Assembly (NCBI GenBank): GCA_951799405.1
Contig: OX637346.1
Coordinates: forward strand, 11,989,215 to 12,053,214
Length of the DNA: 64,000 nucleotides
Reading direction: 5' to 3'
Source: Agapetus fuscipes
Taxonomy: Eukaryota; Arthropoda; Insecta; Trichoptera; Glossosomatidae
Under the pieces are notes generated by a model. That model did no database searches and had not been told where the DNA came from. It saw only the letters and a program-made list of their open reading frames with translations. The translations under genes were made by a program, and so were the position numbers. Below, in pieces: positions 44,224 to 54,959 of the stretch (positions within the stretch are counted from its first letter, which is position 1; each line of letters begins with the position of its first letter).

Positions 44224-44674
44224 GTCAACGACGTTACCATGTTGAAAGCACCGGTTCCCATAGATCACCGAAGTTAAGCAACATTGGGCGCGGTCAGTGC
44301 TTGGATGGGTAACCGCTCAGGCACACTGCGTGTCGTTGGCATCTTGGACCGGTCCGTAGTCCGTAGTGGCAACACTTCGGACTCGTAAAATGGAAGGTTG
44401 TGGATTCGGATCCCGGCGGAGCACAAAAATATACCATTTATATTTCGAATGTGCTCTTCGCTGAGTTGAAAAATTCATAAACCTTTACCAATGACCGGTC
44501 ACCAAAGGTCCATCCAGCCTTACAGCAACTGGGTCTTGCTTGAGTAATGGCGCTTTGTAGCGACGACCAAGCTCGTACACCTCTGCGGCACTACAACAAG
44601 TGTCATAGACCCCTACAGTCTTTAGAATCTAGGGAGTCTCCCGCACAGGATTTCTTAAAAAAAAAAAAAAAAAA
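44224..44674 (+). repeat. SINE-B composite (5S + tRNA heads), full length
   Basis: Reference copy. The 5S rRNA-like head is at 44224-44342 (ATGTTGAAAGCACCGGTTCC, GAAGTTAAGCAACATTGGGC, GTGCTTGGATGGGTAACCGC, ending GTCGTTGGC). The tRNA-like head is at about 44345-44425, where the A box reads TAGTCCGTAGTGGCAAC and the B box GATTCGGATCCC, both weakened. The body follows, then GAGTCTCCCGCACAGG and an A run to 44674. The two-headed layout is known in principle (5S-derived and dimeric SINEs). Transcription from the 5S-type promoter is inference. Confidence 0.95.
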
Positions 44675-44724
44675 GTAATTGTGAGTCTAGCTAGTTTTCT
44701 TAAATTTAGATATATCTTCTAGAT

Positions 44725-44954
44725 CAGTGTTCCGCAAACTTTTTGTGTTCAAGGTACACCTATCAAATCAAAAATTTTTAGAGGTATACCTAAGAAAAAA
44801 ACAATGATTATTTAATATTTATTTATTACTAACATATAGCTCTCAGCTATTTTTAGGTGTATTATCTTAACAAAAACTTGACTTTTTTCCGCGGCACACC
44901 TCCTGATGACCACGGTAGACCAGTGTGCCGCGGCACACGCTTTGCGGGACACTG
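44725..44954. mobile_element. hAT-type MITE with perfect 8-bp target duplication
   Basis: Ends CAGTGTTCCGCAAAC and, on the other strand, CAGTGTCCCGCAAAG (13 of 15 identical). TTCTAGAT flanks it on both sides (44717-44724 and 44955-44962). It is 230 bp with no coding capacity. An inverted GTGCCGCGGCACAC word lies near the right end. Confidence 0.93.
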
Positions 44955-44962
44955 TTCTAGAT

Positions 44963-46439
44963 GACTAAAATAATACGATATCTTTATGAACGGCTAGCTT
45001 GAGTTTAGAAGAGACTATTAAAAGCATTTGCGATGGACGAAAATATTTCGCCAGACAAAGATCTTGTTTTCTTGGATAATTGATGAAACATAATATTACT
45101 CTGCAATGGATGAAAGTCACAATGAAGTATTCCAGATTTGCACTGCAATTAACTTTGAAACACAAGTCTTCTTGAGAAGAAGTTTGGAGTCTACACGAGC
45201 CCTGTTAATTTAATAACGAATACAAAGTCTTGTTATGAAGAAAGTTTGGGTGTATTTTTTAATACGGCCTTTTTGTTTTTTGTTGCTCGCCTTGCGGCCT
45301 CCCACCCCGTCTGCCTAAACTTATCCAATTACAACGGAATAAAAAGGGCTTAACTTTGGATGCTAGTTTTTCTTCAGCCGGCTTTGTATTATCGGATAAT
45401 TATACTCCCTTAATGCTTGAAAATTGTTTCGTTAATGTTCTACGGAATGAACACAGAGCGCTGCGCCGTAGCTGTAGATAATTATTACTGATTATTTTGA
45501 CTTCTTCGCGTCTGCAATTCCAAGGAAATGAAATGGCGGAGATTGGAAATGTTTACACAGGCACCGGTTTCCCGTAACAATAATGGTTTTGTTTTCCAGT
45601 TTTCGTGAATTCTAACGAGCCCGAAACTCTGGCCGTCCTGTAAGCCGCATTGTATGTAAAATAATACTAATTTAAATGAAAAACCGCACCAGATTCATTC
45701 AATATTATTAAATTTAGATTTCTATTCAGCGCAAACGTTAAACTCAAATGCAAACACCAAAAGAGGAAATAATACCGTAATGCTTGGTAAAGCATTTTCA
45801 AATTGCCTTTATCTTGTTAAGGTTAAATTTTCAAAAAACTCTCTTGAACACGTTATTTGGTTTTTGTTTTCCACTTCATTGTCAAAATAACTTTCTTGAC
45901 ATCGGTGGTTTTCGACAAAAAAAAAAATCTGAATACAAATGATTTTTTAAAAAAAGTTTACACACAATAAATCTTATTTATCATGCATATTTAATTATTT
46001 AAAATGCATGCTTATACATAATACACCTCGTATAAGAACAGCAAAGCTAAAACAAAAACAAAAACTGTGTTTCTGTAAACCTCTTTGAATTAATAATGAA
46101 TTTTCAACGTTTATGTATACAAACCATTTAAAATATTTATACATTTCAATACTGCGCACAATATTACTTTTGTTTAATATTCCAACATGCATTTTAATAT
46201 TGTTCCTCGGTTTATCTTCTTCCAAGATCTTCAAATCCAGGAGGAGTTGTTTTTTCAGGAGGTATAGGTATTATTTTAAATTATGACAATGTAAACAGCA
46301 CTGGCTTTCCCGCTCAGTGTTTCATTTTCTTAGTAAAGTGAGCTCGCCTTTGAATGCACTTTGCAGAAAAATAATTCTCTCTCGAGTAAGTTTTTAATTT
46401 AATTATGCCGTGGGCAAACTGCACTCGAGTAAAGCACTT
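44963..46439. other. Unannotated interval
   Basis: No recognised repeat. 45260-45640 has balanced composition but no coding motif. Confidence 0.4.
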
Positions 46440-46578
46440 CACGTTTAAACTGTATCATGGCGTTTAACAAAAATCTACACAAGCAAACTCATTCGTAAAA
46501 GCGCTGTTTTATTTTCTGAAAATTTTTAGAGATGCTATATTTGAGTTTAAACGTAATATTTATCTACTTGAGGTACTG
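46440..46578. repeat. MITE-G copy, left end decayed
   Basis: Left CACGTTTAAACTGTATCATGG and right ATATTTGAGTTTAAACGTAA are inverted counterparts. The right terminus ACTTGAGGTACTG is intact, while the left one is lost. Confidence 0.6.
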
Positions 46579-46954
46579 AGCTCGGCTACAATTAATATCA
46601 ATAAGATGTGATATCCACAGGAATAAGGAGAACGGTTGCTGCGCTTAGACCCTTTGTGATTTCTTTAGTTTTACAATAACAGCGCAATGATTTATTTTGT
46701 ATAATTGAAAGGATATGAAAAATTCATGCTGCAGAAGAAGTTTTAATGAGTAAAAGAAAGACTTTCTTTTACTTTTTGTTCCACGTAATACTATTGAAAG
46801 TTTTTTTTCTTTTAAATGTAAAATACACTAGAAAGAGAATAAAATCGTTTACTTTAAGAGAAAAGAAAATAACTATATACAACAGCAGAAAATGGTGAAC
46901 GTTGGAAATGACTTCATTATTAAGACCTGCTCAATTTTATCAATAATTGCGAAG
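46579..46954. other. Unannotated stretch
   Basis: AT-rich, with no recognised feature. Confidence 0.4.
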
Positions 46955-47165
46955 TTCCAAAGATGTATCCACATTTAACATTATAAACTATGTTTAATGT
47001 ACGCTCACAAGCAGACACGTGTAAGTTTGCATTTATACACTTAAAAAATAAAAACAAAACCTTAAAAAACCCGTCTGCAATTCTTCTTGCTTTTATTTGA
47101 AATATGCAAAATGAAACATTTTTATAGTATGAGTGGTCAGCTTCATACCAACCTATGTATAAGAC
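46955..47165 (-). repeat. SINE-A copy, strongly diverged
   Basis: The minus-strand blocks GTTGGTATGAAGCTGACC, ACACGTGTCTGCTTGTGAGC and AAAGATG-type tail remain. The CCCTGTTTCAGGG region is unrecognisable. Confidence 0.7.
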
Positions 47166-47844
47166 AACTTTGGTGCCTAAATCCATGCGTGATTTAAAAT
47201 ATGAACTAATATTAGCTAACAACATTTCTTAAGTTAATTGAATTATTTATACATCATTCATCCAAACAGAATTATATACTGCAGACGATGAGAAAAAATT
47301 ATTGAGCTCATTGCAGGTGAGAAGCTCAACAAAACCATGGTTAACTCATAGTTTTAAGAACTCAATACTCAATGGGATCACGGCTAATGCAATAGGATCG
47401 GATTAAAACTATACACACAGAACAAATGCAGCCTTTTAGATGGAAAAGTTTTTCCATCCAACAAAGTTGGTTGTTCTTGTTATTAACGAAAACTGTGAAG
47501 TTATTTCTAAAGAATGCTAAGTGGGTAGGTATTACGGCCAGGCTGCAGTGGCCGGGGAGCTTTTAGAGAAAAAGTTTATTTGCAAAGATTTGTCTTTTAT
47601 TATTGCATTCCTTGCAGAAAATACAGATTGTTATTTTTAAATTGGCGGTATTCAAGTAAGCAGTCAAATTAAATTTATTCTAGTTTTAAGATTTTTTATT
47701 ACTCAATTCATTTTCAATCATTAATATTTTTTATTTTCCCTAAAACGACGATTATTAAGACGTTTTCTGTCCTCATTTCAAATAGTTTTACTTATTCAGA
47801 TAGATATATCTTTCTGAAATTTTAATCCAGATTAAGTTGGAGTG
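47166..47844. other. Unannotated AT-rich interval
   Basis: No recognised feature. Confidence 0.4.
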
Positions 47845-47900
47845 TTGGACTCACCCTGGGTTATCGGGCAATTGATGATAATGATGATGGTGATGTGATT
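47845..47900 (+). repeat. RTE-type LINE 3' tail fragment
   Basis: GGACTCACCCTGGGTTATCG followed by ATTGATGATAATGATGATGG parallels the minus-strand end at 22655-22700. Only the last ~55 bp of the element remain. Confidence 0.5.
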
Positions 47901-48741
47901 ATCAAATTTATAAATTGTATTGACTTTAAAACGCATTCTAACAATATGCATAAAATATACATTTATATACATAAACAAAACTAAACTACGTTAAAGAAAA
48001 AGTAATTTTATTTAAAAAAAAACTAACCATTAAACCATTACATTTTATTGATCGTTCCCAAAATTGTTAGCATTTTTCGATTGCCTCAAATTCCTTAACA
48101 TAGGCATTCTTGGATAACAGTTTCCACGTAAGTATGAAAGTAATTATGTATGTCGCCGTTGTGATGTTATTTTTGTGCTCAATTATTCCAAATATTTCGA
48201 TCCGAAAAGGGGGTTTAGTATTTAGATAAAATTAGTTTGCCGACAGGTCCCGATGCTTTGGGAATGTTTACGATGGGTAATTCTGTAAATTCCTCTTTCC
48301 CACTGCCACACCTCACGTGTCGCGACCCAACTGTTGAAAAATAACCACAGGAAGTTAAGGCCTTATGCTTGGTAGGCACGCCTAGCCTCCCTGCCACCCC
48401 CGCCGCCGCCCACTCGCAAGGGTAGGCGGAATTATATTAAATTCCTACTTAGCTGTTAATCACTTTGACCCAAAATATATGAGTAAACATCGAACATTAC
48501 CTGTTCGCCGCGGGCTCGGTGTATCCGGTATCCCAAACATGCTGTCGCCGTGTAATGAAAATAAATTATTGAGATTTTGAAGGTGAACGCGAGTACGGTG
48601 CCTGATGGATCGGATCATAAAACTCCAACAGGAGATTGTTGCTTACTCACATACTTGCTGTGTCTAGAACCAACTCTGCTTAGCGCTTACAATGAGTGGC
48701 AGTTGTACCATTTAATGGAAGGAATACATGTTTTTTCATTA
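47901..48741. other. Unannotated interval
   Basis: A GC-rich patch at 48230-48430 contains a 60-codon minus-strand frame without known motif. No gene is supported. Confidence 0.4.
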
Positions 48742-49003
48742 ATTTTTTAAGAAATCCTGTGCGGGATACTCCCTAGATTTCAGAAACTCTAGAGGTCTAA
48801 GACACTTGTTGTAGAGCCGCAGAGGTGTTTTCGAGCTTGGTCGTCGCTACAAAGCGTTAATACTCAAGCAATACCAAGTTGCTGTAAGGCTGGATGGACC
48901 TTTAGTGACTGATAATACTTGATAATATAAATGGTATATTTTTTGTGCTCCGCCGGGATTCGAACCCACAACCTTCCATTTACTGGACTACGGACCGGTC
49001 AAA
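48742..49003 (-). repeat. SINE-B, tRNA-only, internally deleted
   Basis: Minus strand: GACCGGTCCGTAGTCCAGTA, intact B box GGTTCGAATCCC, shortened body, then the usual GAGTATCCCGCACAGGATTT and a short A tail. The anticodon-side region and part of the ACCGGTCACC segment are deleted. No 5S head. Confidence 0.82.
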
Positions 49004-50239
49004 AAGTATGTGTATTTTTTTACTCAATATATCGCCACCTTAAATGTAAAACTGAATAAGGGCTGATTCCGTGATTTGAAATATCTTGGATTTAACATTT
49101 TATTGAGTGTAACTTCTCATAGAAAGTAAAATAATTTTAAAGAAGTGCTCATGCAAAACTTCTAGATCAAAGAATTTTCACACTTTTTTCACTTCACTGT
49201 CGTAGAATAGATAAAAGGTGCATTTATCAGAAAAACTCCTGTTATATTAATTTGCCACTTGTTCCTTTTTTAACCTTTAATTTATCGATGTGTATCATTT
49301 GAGCAATGGTAAACAATCAAAGATAAAACTGTGTTTTTAAAGTTATTTTATTAAATTTAAATGAATCTTTACCATGTGAATACAGTCTTTAATGTTTTTA
49401 TTTATTGAACACATTGATATTAAAACCAGATGAGTACATTTTTTGAACAACACATTAATTGTAGTAAATTTGTATTGAAAAAAGTAAATAAATAAGTTCT
49501 TCATTCAATTCTTTATATTACAGAAACACTTCAATATTTCAGGTATTTAGAGGCATGTTTATAATATTTAATCTACAGCCCCTGCACACCGTGTCGTGTC
49601 ACCAGGCGCGTATCGTGGTGTGGGCACCCGCCATATTACCCATTTCCCTTATCGACCCCTGTAAAAATCCAACCATTTACAATAAAGAAATAAACACTGC
49701 AAACTAAGTGTTTTGTAAATATTTTCCTACAAGTACAATGTTTGTAATGATTACTTGATTAAATAGTTGAATTGTTTGCTCTGAATGGAAAAATATTACA
49801 AGTATACCAACGACTGAAAGTTGTTTCCTTGTAGGTAATATAGAAGTTTTGTATTTGGTTAAACAAAAAGATGTTTTATCTTTCAAAATGAAGTATTGGT
49901 GTGCAGAATCTACTTATATTTCCGAGAAGGAGACAATTTTTCAAAAATGAAACAATTCCATGAATAGAATCCGGAATTAATACGAAAGTTGTACGAACTT
50001 TTGAATGAGTAGATACTGGTAATTAAACCATGGGCTGATACGAGTTAATGAAAAGGTGTTGCACGAAGTAGAAAAAAGAAGAGAGCCTACATTTTTTTTT
50101 TTGAAAAGAACTAATAGGGCATTCCATAAGACAAAAACTCTTTCTTAGCAATACTTCAAGGATTTTTTTTGGCAAGAGGTCACCCAAAACTTCATTGTTC
50201 CAGGATTTGAAGCGGCTCATGGATATCTCCTCCTATCCG
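49004..50239. other. Unannotated AT-rich interval
   Basis: No recognised feature. Frames are at most 65 codons. Confidence 0.4.
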
Positions 50240-50325
50240 CAGCTCAAGAGGATGGCAGCCAACAGAGACAGATGGCTAGCACAACAAGGCACTACCTTTA
50301 GAAATGAAATGAAGTTCACAAATTT
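50240..50325 (+). pseudogene. Possible LINE C-terminal snippet
   Basis: Translates as PQLKRMAANRDRWLAQQGTT, similar in style to the end of RTE-like polymerases. It is too short to classify. Confidence 0.3.
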
Positions 50326-50383
50326 ATTTTTAACCAATTTATAAACATATGGGGGCCATAATAATGTACAGTACACGATCAGG

Positions 50384-50575
50384 TACCTAGTTGCTGGTCC
50401 TCTGGCTTGGAACCACCTGCCACATCATGTGAGAGAGCTAGAGAACCATGGAAAGTTCCGGAAAGCACTGAAGACAACCAAATTTCTGGCATCATTTGCA
50501 CAAGCGCCCTTGGAGTGACTACATCACGAAACGTCGCTATAAAGAAATCATCAACTCATCATCATCATCTAGATA
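50384..50575 (+). pseudogene. L2/CR1-type LINE 3' end
   Basis: Reads YLVAGPLAWNHLPHHVRELE and FRKALKTTKFLASFAQAPLE, then stop. This is the usual C-terminus of L2/CR1-type polymerases (compare FRFAGPMEWNRLPPNVRKA and FKGALKTHLYKKSYP of the element at 12980-16157), but from a different family. The 3' UTR (ATCACGAAACGTCGCTATAA) ends in a short ATC run. Confidence 0.75.
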
Positions 50576-51426
50576 CTTGAATAAGACGCAGTTTTGTGGA
50601 GCCTTTGCTAGTTTATATTGTCCTTGTCCACTCCAAACAATCGTCGAAACATTTGTAATTTTTTTCGTGGTTAAATTCGGTTCAAACTTTTGGAAGGAGT
50701 GATTTGATTGTAGGTATAATATTCGACACGTTGATATAACACACTATTAAGTCAGCGCTTATTGCGATATGGAAATAACATTGATTGAATGGGAGCGCTT
50801 TGTGGGGAAACGATTGCAAATCTCGATAAACATGCACGTAAATAAACAATATCTTTCAAAAGCTGTGAGCTCAGGGGCAAAAATAGAATCTGAAAAATAC
50901 TATTATTGGAAAGGCTTGTTTTTTACTCCATTGACTCAATCATTTTTGTCACGAAAATAGCATTTTTGATATGAAACTGCTGACCGACATGGAATATTAA
51001 AAAAGCTACACAAAAAAAATCATTAAAAACAATTTTTATTTGCTATTACGTTAAATAAATATTCCAAAAACTATTTTTCTAACAACGTTTCCTTCAAGGA
51101 AACCTTCAATTAAACAATTATTCTTGAAAAATGAAATAAAAGAAAGAATTGACTATATATTTTTTTTCAACATTGCTAAGATGAATTCACTAAAAAACTA
51201 TTTTGAAAAAGGAAAGGAGCTGGAAATTTCCAGAAAAGTCAACAGAGAATACACCTTGATACAATGATAAAAGTCCTGTCAGGTCTCTCTGATTTGGTGA
51301 TCATTCAAGCAAAGGCTTCGCTGTCTTATACTGTCCGGAACAACTCGTCCATACCTTTTATCCCAGTACGGTGTTGTATATTGAGCATAAATGATTTCTA
51401 TTTTCTTTCAGCTTCCCTGCGTCCCT
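50576..51426. other. Unannotated AT-rich interval
   Basis: No recognised feature lies between the two facing LINE tails. Confidence 0.4.
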
Positions 51427-51512
51427 CTTTCTCGATGATGATGAGTTGGTGATTTCTTTATAGCGCCGTTTCGTGATGTAGTCACTCCAAGGGCGCTTAA
51501 TCTTGTCTGATA
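51427..51512 (-). pseudogene. L2/CR1-type LINE 3' end, second copy
   Basis: Minus-strand match to the last ~85 bp of 50384-50575: GCGCCCTTGGAGTGACTACA, TCACGAAACGGCGCTATAAA, AACTCATCATCATC. The two copies face each other. Confidence 0.8.
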
Positions 51513-51689
51513 TTATCAATTGCAGAAGGAGGAACCTTGCCTAGATATGAGTTCGTACATTATATGAAGATAACTGAAAGTTTGTTCAACACATGAAACT
51601 TATTTTCACCACAAAACCGGCCCGAGATATCTTTATTATCGTTTAAACAACCACAGCTTACAACTTATTATTTTGACAACAACGCAACT

Positions 51690-52335
51690 GTCAAAACGTT
51701 GCGTCAGCGTCCTACGACAATCCACTTACGTACGTAAGTATGAACGTAACCATTTATTTCAAAATTCAAAACAACAATAAACACTGTTTGTTTTTACTTA
51801 TATTACATTAAAATAAATAATTTATAAAAACAGAAGTATATTTACATTTTTTATTAGATGAATAAGTGTTTAGTGACGTCTTTTAATGAAAATGAATTCA
51901 AGTGCGGTCATACCTTGTACTTGTTTCTTGGATATAAACCATTGATTTACATCCTCTAGTTTCTGAGCTCCTGGTATCCGTGACGTCATTGCAGGTCGAA
52001 TGTGATTGGTTGTTGAAATGTCAAAACATCCAATATGGCTCAGCACCCTACGACAATAAAACTTAAGTATGACTGTGACCAATTTTATTTTATTTTACAA
52101 AACATTAACAAAAATACTTATTATACCATCTATTTAAAAAAAAATATTTCGGTAATGTTTACCGAATGGTATGCAGATTTTTAATAAGTGAATAAGCGTT
52201 ATACCTAATGATATTTTGAATTGAAGTAATGCAATGCAGGCATACCTTGTGATCTTTGCATTAGATATGAAACATTCATTTATCTCTTTAAATTTCATGA
52301 GCTCCTGGTATCCGTGAGGTTATTTTAGTTCATAT
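51690..52335. repeat. ~330-bp tandem duplication
   Basis: Matching words recur about 330 bp apart: CCTACGACAAT (51711 and 52046), AAGTATGA...GTAACC / GTGACC, GAATAAGTGTT / GAATAAGCGTT, GGTCATACCTTGT / GGCATACCTTGT, GAGCTCCTGGTATCCGTGA (51966 and 52300). Two units plus a partial third at the left edge. No coding content. Confidence 0.75.
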
Positions 52336-52552
52336 CAAATTTTCACAGATGTCGATACTTAAATTGTTTTTATGGAAATCATTCGACATTATTTCTTCAC
52401 AATTGATTTCCATTAGGTTGCTTTTACTTCGAAATTGATTCATAGATGTCAATGCTTGTAACCATTTTTATGACTTTATCTCTTCAAGTTTCATTTTCTC
52501 CGTGACTCACAGGTGGATATGAGACTGACCACCCATTCAGTAAAATGGTTCT

Positions 52553-54137
52553 ATCTATAATCTATAATCTAAGTTGCAAGGATATATTCATTCAAAGCTC
52601 TCAGATGTATGCCCACAAACAAACACGTGTAGTTCGCGCTTACAAATGCTGATTGTGTACTTACAAATAAAATCCAAACCTCAAATGAACATAAGCCCTG
52701 CAACTCTTGCCGACATTCCCTGAAACAGGGGTGACATTGGCAAAGTGAACCATTTTTTACAGTAAGGGTGGTCAGCCTCATACCAACCTATAAGTCAAGG
52801 AATACGAGTAATAAATAACATTTAAGTATAAGAAAACAACAAAACCTTAAAAATAAATCTATACAAAAAAAGTAAAAAATGTCTTATGCAAAAAATGTAG
52901 CAAGCCAATAAACCAACATTAAAAATCAGAATTGCAGATAAGCCGCCACTTCTTCCTGTCCTTGCATACTTCTTTCATTTCATCCAGAGTCATAACTTTT
53001 TTCATACAAGCTCTCCTTTTATTATGACTCTGGATATCCCATTCACTCGCTATTTCGAAAATTTGGTCCATCCATACCTTTCTCGGTCTTCCTCTTCCAC
53101 GACATCCATCAATTCTTGCAGCATATACTTTCGTCGTCATTCTTTCCTCATTCATTCTCTCCAAATGTCCAAACCATCTAAGTATACTTCTTTTAATCTT
53201 TACTTTCACACTTTCTCTTACACCGCATTCCTCTCTAACAAAATCATTCCTCACCCTATCACTCCGTCTTTTTCCAATCATACTTCTTAAGTAATCCATT
53301 TCTACCGTATGGACTTTACTAATCTCACTTTCACTCACCGTCCAGGCTTCACTTCCATACATCAGAGTGGGCACTAGTATACCACCGTGCACCGCCAGTC
53401 GAACATTTTTTGAAAGATTCTGGTTTTTGGCGATGCTAGCGGTAGCACCCAGTACGCACCTGCCTTTCATTATTCTTCTTTCAAATTCACCGGTCATTCT
53501 TCCATCTTTTTCAAACTTACTTCCCAGGTATACAAACTCATTTACGACATCAACATTCATTCCATTAATTTTAAATTCATAATTCATATTTTCATCATCT
53601 CTTTCAAAAATCAATACTTTCGTCTTACTTGCATTCAACTTCAAATGGTTACCTAACAAAGCTTCATTCAATCTAGAGAGCATTGTTTGCAATTCTACTG
53701 CAGAATCAGATACAAGAACTGCATCATCTGCATACAGTAGAACACTCACTTTACTCTCTCCTATCATCAATCCACAATCATTAAGTCTAGCATCCCTGAC
53801 ACACTTGTCCATAACTATGTTAAATAGCCATGGACTCATCACACATCCTTGCCTCACACCCTTATACACTTCAAACCACTCACTATACTCACCATCAATA
53901 CGGACACATGCCTTACTATTTTCATAGTTTGCATGCACCGCACCTAAGAGAGCCCCATTCACTCCGTATGCTTTCAAAGCATCCCATAACATACCTCTGT
54001 CCACTGAGTCAAAAGCCTTTTCCAGATCTACAAAGGCCGTGAACAGCTTCCGCCTCACCGACAATTATTTTTCAACAAGTTGTCGTAGAGTAAAAATCTA
54101 ATCAACACAGCCTCTACCGGCCATAAAGCCGGACTGT
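52553..54137 (-). mobile_element. LINE-A, 5'-truncated RTE-like LINE
   Basis: In the sense direction: truncated RT frame from about 54137, stop at 52919, ~118-bp UTR, then a complete SINE-A module (52553-52800) ending in TTATAGATTATAGATAGA. The layout matches 31416-32238. Its 5' truncation point (CAGTCCGGC, encoding QSGF) abuts the tail of another SINE-A (54138-54402). Confidence 0.9.
52919..54137 (-). pseudogene. LINE-A reverse transcriptase, 5'-truncated
   Basis: A frame of 381 codons is open from 54064. Numbering from that point, RT motifs are LFTAFVDLEKAFDSV (7-21), VRQGCVMSPWLFNI (70-83), YADDAVLVSD (111-120), SKTKV (146-150) and EFVYLGSKF (176-184). The C-terminal part shows VPTLMYGSEAW (231-241), RWFGHLERM (296-304), GRGRPRKVW and CKDRKKWRLI. 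Upstream, the translation continues in the same frame as QSGFMAGRGCVD, stop, IFTLRQLVEK, stop, so two stop codons separate it from the truncated start at about 54137. There is no ATG at the beginning and no endonuclease. The catalytic YADD is intact, but the copy cannot be autonomous. Confidence 0.9.
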
Positions 54138-54402
54138 ATTCTATAATCTATCTATAATCTATAATCTAAGTTGCAAGGATATACCTATTCATTTAAAGCT
54201 CTCAGATGTATGCCCACAAACAAACACGTGTAGTTCGCGCTTACAAATGCTGATTGTGTACTAACAAATAAAATCCCAACTCAAATGAACATAAGCCCTG
54301 CAACTCCTGCCGACATTCCCTGAAACAGGGGTGACATTGGCAAAGTGAACCATTTTTTACAGTATGGGTGGTCAGCCTCATACCAACCTATAAGTCAAGG
54401 AA
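54138..54402 (-). repeat. SINE-A copy fused to the LINE-A 5' truncation
   Basis: Complete SINE-A, almost identical to LINE-A's own module at 52553-52800; both carry GCCGACATTCCCTGAAAC and GCTGATTGTGTAC. Its (TTATAGA) tail joins LINE-A at QSGF with no intervening sequence, so the RT fragment is flanked by ~250-bp direct repeats. Confidence 0.92.
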
Positions 54403-54629
54403 TACGATTCAATACGTTCCATTTGCAAATATGACTCCTGTTTCACGGAAGGGCGGCAAAAATAAGAGTGCTTACATATTAAGATTTGATTTTTATTTTT
54501 TCAGAAAAAATGTAGCATTTGTTGATTGAATTATCATATGAATATTAAATGTCAATACATCTTTGCAACCTAAATTATAGATAGATCTGTATGGTGCGTC
54601 GTCTTTCAGTGTCACTTCAAAGATCAGCA

Positions 54630-54752
54630 ATTTATAATCTAAGTTGCGATGGTATATAGTATGCAACATTTAATATTCACATGCCCAGAGCAGATAGCGT
54701 AAGTTCACGCTTGCAAATGTCGCATGAGTATTCACAAATAAAAAAACCATTT
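54630..54752 (-). repeat. SINE-A 3' part
   Basis: Minus-strand tail half: TATAATCTAAGTTGCG, CACATGCCCAGAGCAG and TGTGAATACTCATGCGAC blocks. The head is missing. Confidence 0.75.
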
Positions 54753-54959
54753 ATCGCTATTTTTATGCTGCAGCCATAGATATAGGTATAACCGAGCCCT
54801 AAAAAAAGATTCATTGATTTTATCCGAGGTTTTGTGTATAATTATTATTTATAGAAAACCTCTGATTATAGTCTCGGCAAGGCTTAGTCAGACTCACAAG
54901 GGATGAGAACCTGTTCCTTCGGGAGAAGGCAAAATGTTTTCTTTGATTAAATTGCTTAG

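Larger units (their letters stand above)
52498..54592 (+). repeat. SINE-A copy split by a LINE-A insertion
   Basis: The head (52498-52551: GGTGGATATGAGACTGACC ... AGTAAAATGGTTC) and the rest (54408-54592: GTTCCATTTGCAAATATGAC ... TTGCAACCTAAATTATAG) are the two parts of one old plus-strand SINE-A. The shared GTTC at the junctions is compatible with a short target duplication. Confidence 0.78.

Noticed and set aside
44224..44342. 5S rRNA gene
   Set aside because: It has several differences from typical 5S and lacks a T-run terminator at its end. It is joined to a tRNA-like head and SINE body, as in two other copies.
52553..54402. LTR retrotransposon or Penelope element with terminal direct repeats
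   Set aside because: The direct repeats are SINE-A units with microsatellite tails, and the RT is of LINE type (FVDLEKAFDSV, YADD, GRGRPRK C-terminus), with no gag, integrase or GIY-YIG domain. A template jump explains the layout better.
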